Source: Ustilago trichophora
Lineage: Eukaryota > Basidiomycota > Ustilaginomycetes > Ustilaginales > Ustilaginaceae
Direction: 5' to 3'
Assembly (NCBI GenBank): GCA_900323505.1
Contig: OOIN01000006.1
Location: forward strand, 992,001 to 1,056,000
Length of the DNA: 64,000 nucleotides
The notes under the pieces were generated by a model that saw only the letters and a list, made by a program, of their open reading frames with translations, ran no database searches and was not told where the DNA came from. Position numbers and translations under genes: made by a program. Below are positions 61,501 through 64,000 of this stretch, one piece after another; the stretch's first letter is position 1; every line of letters starts with the position of its first letter.

Positions 61501-62862
61501 GACAAGGTGCTTTCTGCCCAAGATTACGCACTGGTTCTCGGAATGCCAGGCACGGGAAAGACCACCACCATCGCCAAGCTCATCGAGCTGCTCGTGAAGC
61601 TAGGCAAGCGCATCCTCCTGACGAGCTACACCCATTCGGCCGTCGACACCATCTTGAGAAAACTCGCAGAGGATCGAGTCAAGAAGGAAGACGGAGAAGA
61701 AGACGACATGCGCATTTTGCGACTCGGCAGCAAGGACAAGGTTCATCCCGATGCTCAGCAGTTCCTTCTTCCGCGCTGCACGACGCTCGAGGAACTCAAG
61801 AAGGCCTTTGAGACACCCAACGTCGTCGCTGCAACCTGTCTGAGCGTTCATCATACGTTTTTCACCTCCGGTGTAGCAAAGAAGTTCCGCAGTCGCACCA
61901 GTGCAGATGAAGGAACATCTTCGGCCTACCTCTTTGATTACTGCATCGTCGACGAGGCATCTCAGATCCCGCTTCCGACCTGTCTTGGGCCGCTTCGATT
62001 TGCGGACAAGTTTGTTCTCGTGGGCGATCACCACCAGCTTCCACCCCTGGTCAAGAACCCAGAAGCCAAGGCGGGCGGCTTGGACGTATCGTTGTTCAAG
62101 CTGCTCTCGGATCAGCACGGCAAGGAAGCGATGGTGGCATTGCGGTCGCAATACAGGATGAACGATGATATCATGCGGCTGTCCAACGAGTTGGTATACG
62201 AAGGGCAGCTCAGGGCTGGAAGTAAAAGTGTCCGGGATCGGACGCTGATTCTTCCTGATCTCCAAGCTGCACTGAACTTTGCAGCAGCTGATCCGTGGAT
62301 GAAAGAGCTACTGCACCCCGAGAGCAAAGTTCGATTCTTGGACACTTCCAAGCGCGCGCTTGCAGAGGCAGGGGAGAGCAAGCACGGTGATCTCGTGAAA
62401 AACCAATTCGAAGCGGAACTTGTTGTTCGCATCGCCTCAGCCCTCATTGCAGGCGGATGCGATGCAAGCCAGATAGCAGTCGTCACACCCTATCGCCAGC
62501 AAATCAAACTTTTGCGCTCGCTCCTTCTGCAACACTCGCTCACTCAGAAAGGCAGAGTGGTTGAAGGCCTGGACCAGATCGAGCTTCTCACAGCAGACCA
62601 GAGTCAGGGTAGGGACAAAGACGTAATCCTGGTCACCTTAACACGCGCCAACTATTCCCCCCTTAGCACGTCCAACACCGATGCAGACAAAGGTGGCAAC
62701 ACTGGAGAACTGCTCACCGACTTGCGCAGACTCAACGTCACCCTCACACGCGCCAAGAAGAAGCTCGTCATGGTCGGACACAGCGCGACGTTGGAGAGTT
62801 CGACGGTAGTCAGGCCGCTGCTTGGATTGGTCAGAGGCCAGGGTTGGGTCCGAGAGATCTAG
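58504..62862 (+). CDS. DNA2: DNA replication ATP-dependent helicase/nuclease Dna2
   Basis: The protein has 1,452 residues from the ATG at 58504, in a GCCACC context. The N-terminal third is Ser-rich and poorly conserved. A RecB-like nuclease domain (about 385-720) includes Lys597 in PLELKTGRAE. It is framed by the Fe-S cysteines Cys399 and, in CRRCYAVDGC, Cys697, Cys700 and Cys706. The superfamily-1B helicase fills about 1000-1450. It shows LGMPGTGKTTT (Lys1019), VDEASQIPLP (Asp1150), GDHHQLPP, SQYRMN, VVTPYRQQ, and DQSQGRDKDVILVTLTR. Dna2 trims long Okazaki flaps and resects double-strand breaks in the nucleus. All catalytic elements are intact. The 4.4-kb frame has no intron. Confidence 0.97.
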   Translation: MTLDAADALFMDELFADLDASHFSIPPSQSPPKKKPARLPRSSQQHNASPTSGSNASRSRSPLKDSTRFQSQPAIDHDLEDWYRPALAQPTSSNRRIVSASGIKRQKIEHIDDFPRQSASAAKQITSSSIERTASVCKQPQEQCNYVRCRVLAVIESSYEVAVDGPSMSTRTRPEKLLVLETDKHNKKVTQASPRKRLSNAASVDEQVETLLASLRDDWMHTMISVGNIVHLVGQYEDAMVKIPVLLDQQSKQGSAPTRTSELTSRVEVAIEQPIDKRLDANGADCPDDEDDDLWDDLASMPSLSQCATQELLASDDAPKAKIMIFSSRSATSKGSENTDHALDNLLVVHPDVLVPATKVADVASCIRKPVVQDRLRGASDMSISLVMGNMLHELLQACLTASSPAQTSQDSLIGVHSGEEAKPAATFSSPWPAQWQGIGNFSKAFVESQVEEQVRTNIESLYAIDLSAEEAAVQLREKAAPFAHFARTFLLREDDATFHPEATLREPGRATTSAQAKVRLRRILDVEEEIWSPIFGLKGKVDVSVECDILEVSESPKAKAASGHSRQAFSRGDQKMAAAEQNQHLFTSSVVPLELKTGRAEVVSTEHRAQTMLYTLMMSDRYGVRVGDGLLYYSKSGELHRISRSRNEVRSLIIGRNELAHYLRHDTSRLQKSKGGEPAEEVAQVLPPTIDSEHKCRRCYAVDGCMLFRRAVENVVEPSEAIVDDIEGSITPKFGNMLSKRSPIADVYEQKTEHLSDVHLDFFRKWDRLLNLEEEDAVRFRREMWTMTAEQREKVGRCFGNMRLDVLPGTSSHGPSSSMRRVVHRFVRHHDPTQDAEAGLLSGHITVNDPVTISIEPGMLSVAQGFVAKLTPTAVEIGLDHSPDAAMRRALERSNGAQEESFNIAAAAERIVFRIDKDELGSGMGRVRANLAALFLAQQKGGDVKRRELIVDRRRPRFLPSEQLEEALAVGSETRPVGEIIAQVHADASVNEDQKLAIDKVLSAQDYALVLGMPGTGKTTTIAKLIELLVKLGKRILLTSYTHSAVDTILRKLAEDRVKKEDGEEDDMRILRLGSKDKVHPDAQQFLLPRCTTLEELKKAFETPNVVAATCLSVHHTFFTSGVAKKFRSRTSADEGTSSAYLFDYCIVDEASQIPLPTCLGPLRFADKFVLVGDHHQLPPLVKNPEAKAGGLDVSLFKLLSDQHGKEAMVALRSQYRMNDDIMRLSNELVYEGQLRAGSKSVRDRTLILPDLQAALNFAAADPWMKELLHPESKVRFLDTSKRALAEAGESKHGDLVKNQFEAELVVRIASALIAGGCDASQIAVVTPYRQQIKLLRSLLLQHSLTQKGRVVEGLDQIELLTADQSQGRDKDVILVTLTRANYSPLSTSNTDADKGGNTGELLTDLRRLNVTLTRAKKKLVMVGHSATLESSTVVRPLLGLVRGQGWVREI

Positions 62863-63495
62863 CGTATGTCCTCCCGCACAACGGACGTACCTAGCTGTTA
62901 CGTCCAGCGATCTTCTGCGAACAAACACTTTAAGATCTGGTGCTGTTCCTTGTTGTGCAAAGTTTCGCCACGCTCATGTCTAGATCAACATTCCGCCAGA
63001 GAGCCGGGCACCTTTCCCCTGCTCTGTGTCTGTAGCATCTCTTTGCAACAAGAGCTAGCCAAGCTCAGCGTGGTTCCTCAGAACCAAGGCACGTAATGCC
63101 ATAGTCGCTCCGTAATGGAAACGTCTGCGGCTCTGCTGTGCAGCAGTGGATGCAGAGCGTGCGAAACAACATAGGTCTCATAACGCCTTCGCTCTTCCTA
63201 CGCCACTGTCTGGCATCGAACCTTGTGGGCAATCATTTCTGGTCTCAATCTACATTGACATATGACACATCAAGCCAACCTTGGGTTCTGCTGCAGAGAA
63301 TGCTTATTCGCATCCATTTGTGCAATATTGTTCGATGAGGTTGATTGGCAGCAATGCACTTCTTGCATTCTTTCTCAGGCACCTTCCAGCTTGATGCAAC
63401 GGTTTCCCACCGTTCATGCACATTTCTTTACGCAGATCACACTGGTCAAAGCCTGAGTGAGTCAATCATCATGCATTGCTTTACAACCTGTGGAA
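62863..63495. other. Convergent 3' intergenic region
   Basis: This 633-nt stretch lies between the Dna2 stop and the nucleoporin stop. No gene or repeat was recognised. Confidence 0.4.
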
Positions 63496-64000
63496 TCACT
63501 TATCAGCCTCGTCCTTATCATCATCTGTCTTGTTGGCATCGCCAAACTTGATCGCCTGTGAGCCGAAGGAGAAAGCGCCTGGTTTTGAAGCTGTGCTCGC
63601 CGAAAGGTTGGCGAAATTGCTTCCTGATGAAGGTGATGAGCCTCCGAAGGAGAATGTCGGGGAAGCACTCGACGAGCCGAATGACGAGCCAAAGGCTGCA
63701 GGCTGTGACTTTGCCGCACCACCGAATGAAAATGCAGGCGTAGCTGGTGAGGATGCTGTGCTGGTGCTGGCAGAAGAGCCGAATCCACCGAATGCGGACG
63801 CAGCGTCTTTGCTTGTATTTGATGTGCTGCCGCCGAAGGAAAAGGTGGGCGCTGCCTTAGAAGCAGCTTCAGCGGGTTTGCCGAAGGAGAATGTCGACGC
63901 TGCGGGGGCAGGTGCGGATGCGGAAGGAGCTGCAGGCTTGTTGGCGGAAAAGTTGACGGGCTTGCCACCGAACGAGAAGCCGCCAGAGGCAGGCAGATCG
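63496..64000 (-). CDS. C-terminal end of an FG-repeat nucleoporin (truncated at the window edge)
   Basis: The minus-strand frame runs from the window edge to a TGA at 63496-63498, about 168 codons. It holds repeated FSFGG and FSFGK motifs (GGFSFGGKPVNF, STFSFGKPA, PTFSFGGS, PAFSFGGA, FGSSFGSS, GAFSFGSQ) in Ser/Ala/Pro/Thr-rich spacers. It ends in an acidic-basic tail (DDDKDEADK). Such FSFG repeats line the nuclear pore channel and bind importins. The absence of a RanBP1-type domain after the repeats argues against a Nup2-type C-terminus. Which nucleoporin this is cannot be told without the N-terminal part. Confidence 0.85.
   Translation of the reverse strand, partial: DLPASGGFSFGGKPVNFSANKPAAPSASAPAPAASTFSFGKPAEAASKAAPTFSFGGSTSNTSKDAASAFGGFGSSASTSTASSPATPAFSFGGAAKSQPAAFGSSFGSSSASPTFSFGGSSPSSGSNFANLSASTASKPGAFSFGSQAIKFGDANKTDDDKDEADK

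Overview
The window is nuclear DNA of a basidiomycete fungus, most likely a smut of the Ustilaginales (Ustilago, Sporisorium, Pseudozyma or Moesziomyces type). I infer this from compact, intron-poor genes (uninterrupted reading frames up to 5.5 kb), short GT-AG introns, a solitary 5S rRNA gene, abundant CT/GA tracts upstream of start codons, and the protein families present. The species cannot be named from the sequence alone.

Layout. 0-16 kb: a truncated gene leaving the left edge; a DUF3140 gene whose 1.7 kb intron encloses a same-strand Mediator subunit 22 gene; a small secreted barwin/RlpA-like protein; the eIF2alpha kinase Gcn2; a Lin1/CD2BP2 GYF-domain protein; an unrecognised Cys-motif coiled-coil protein; a glyoxalase-like protein. 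16-31 kb: a large RasGAP, divergent ribosomal protein genes eS7 and eS1, a Cmc1-type mitochondrial protein, inositol-pentakisphosphate 2-kinase, and a 5S rRNA gene. 31-40 kb: a cation P-type ATPase and a secreted GH16 glucanase, separated by about 2.9 kb with no recognisable gene. 40-53 kb: a metabolic and transport stretch (2-hydroxyacid dehydrogenase, FucP-type sugar transporter with a 9-nt exon, amino-acid permease, DHA2-type MFS transporter, omega-amidase-like nitrilase). 53-64 kb: ribosomal protein uL1, prohibitin-2, Arp9, the Dna2 nuclease-helicase, and the C-terminal end of an FG-repeat nucleoporin.

Most genes are conserved housekeeping genes, and I saw no mobile element, CRISPR array, tRNA or defence-like system. 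The strongest unusual signals are structural: the nested same-strand Med22/DUF3140 locus, including a possible in-frame alternative splice joining the two; the 9-nt micro-exon in the sugar transporter; a 4-nt first coding exon followed by an 888-nt intron in eS1; a solitary 5S gene between two protein genes; and a CTG/CAG repeat just past the prohibitin stop codon. All functional calls rest on reading translated sequence by eye; no database search was run.
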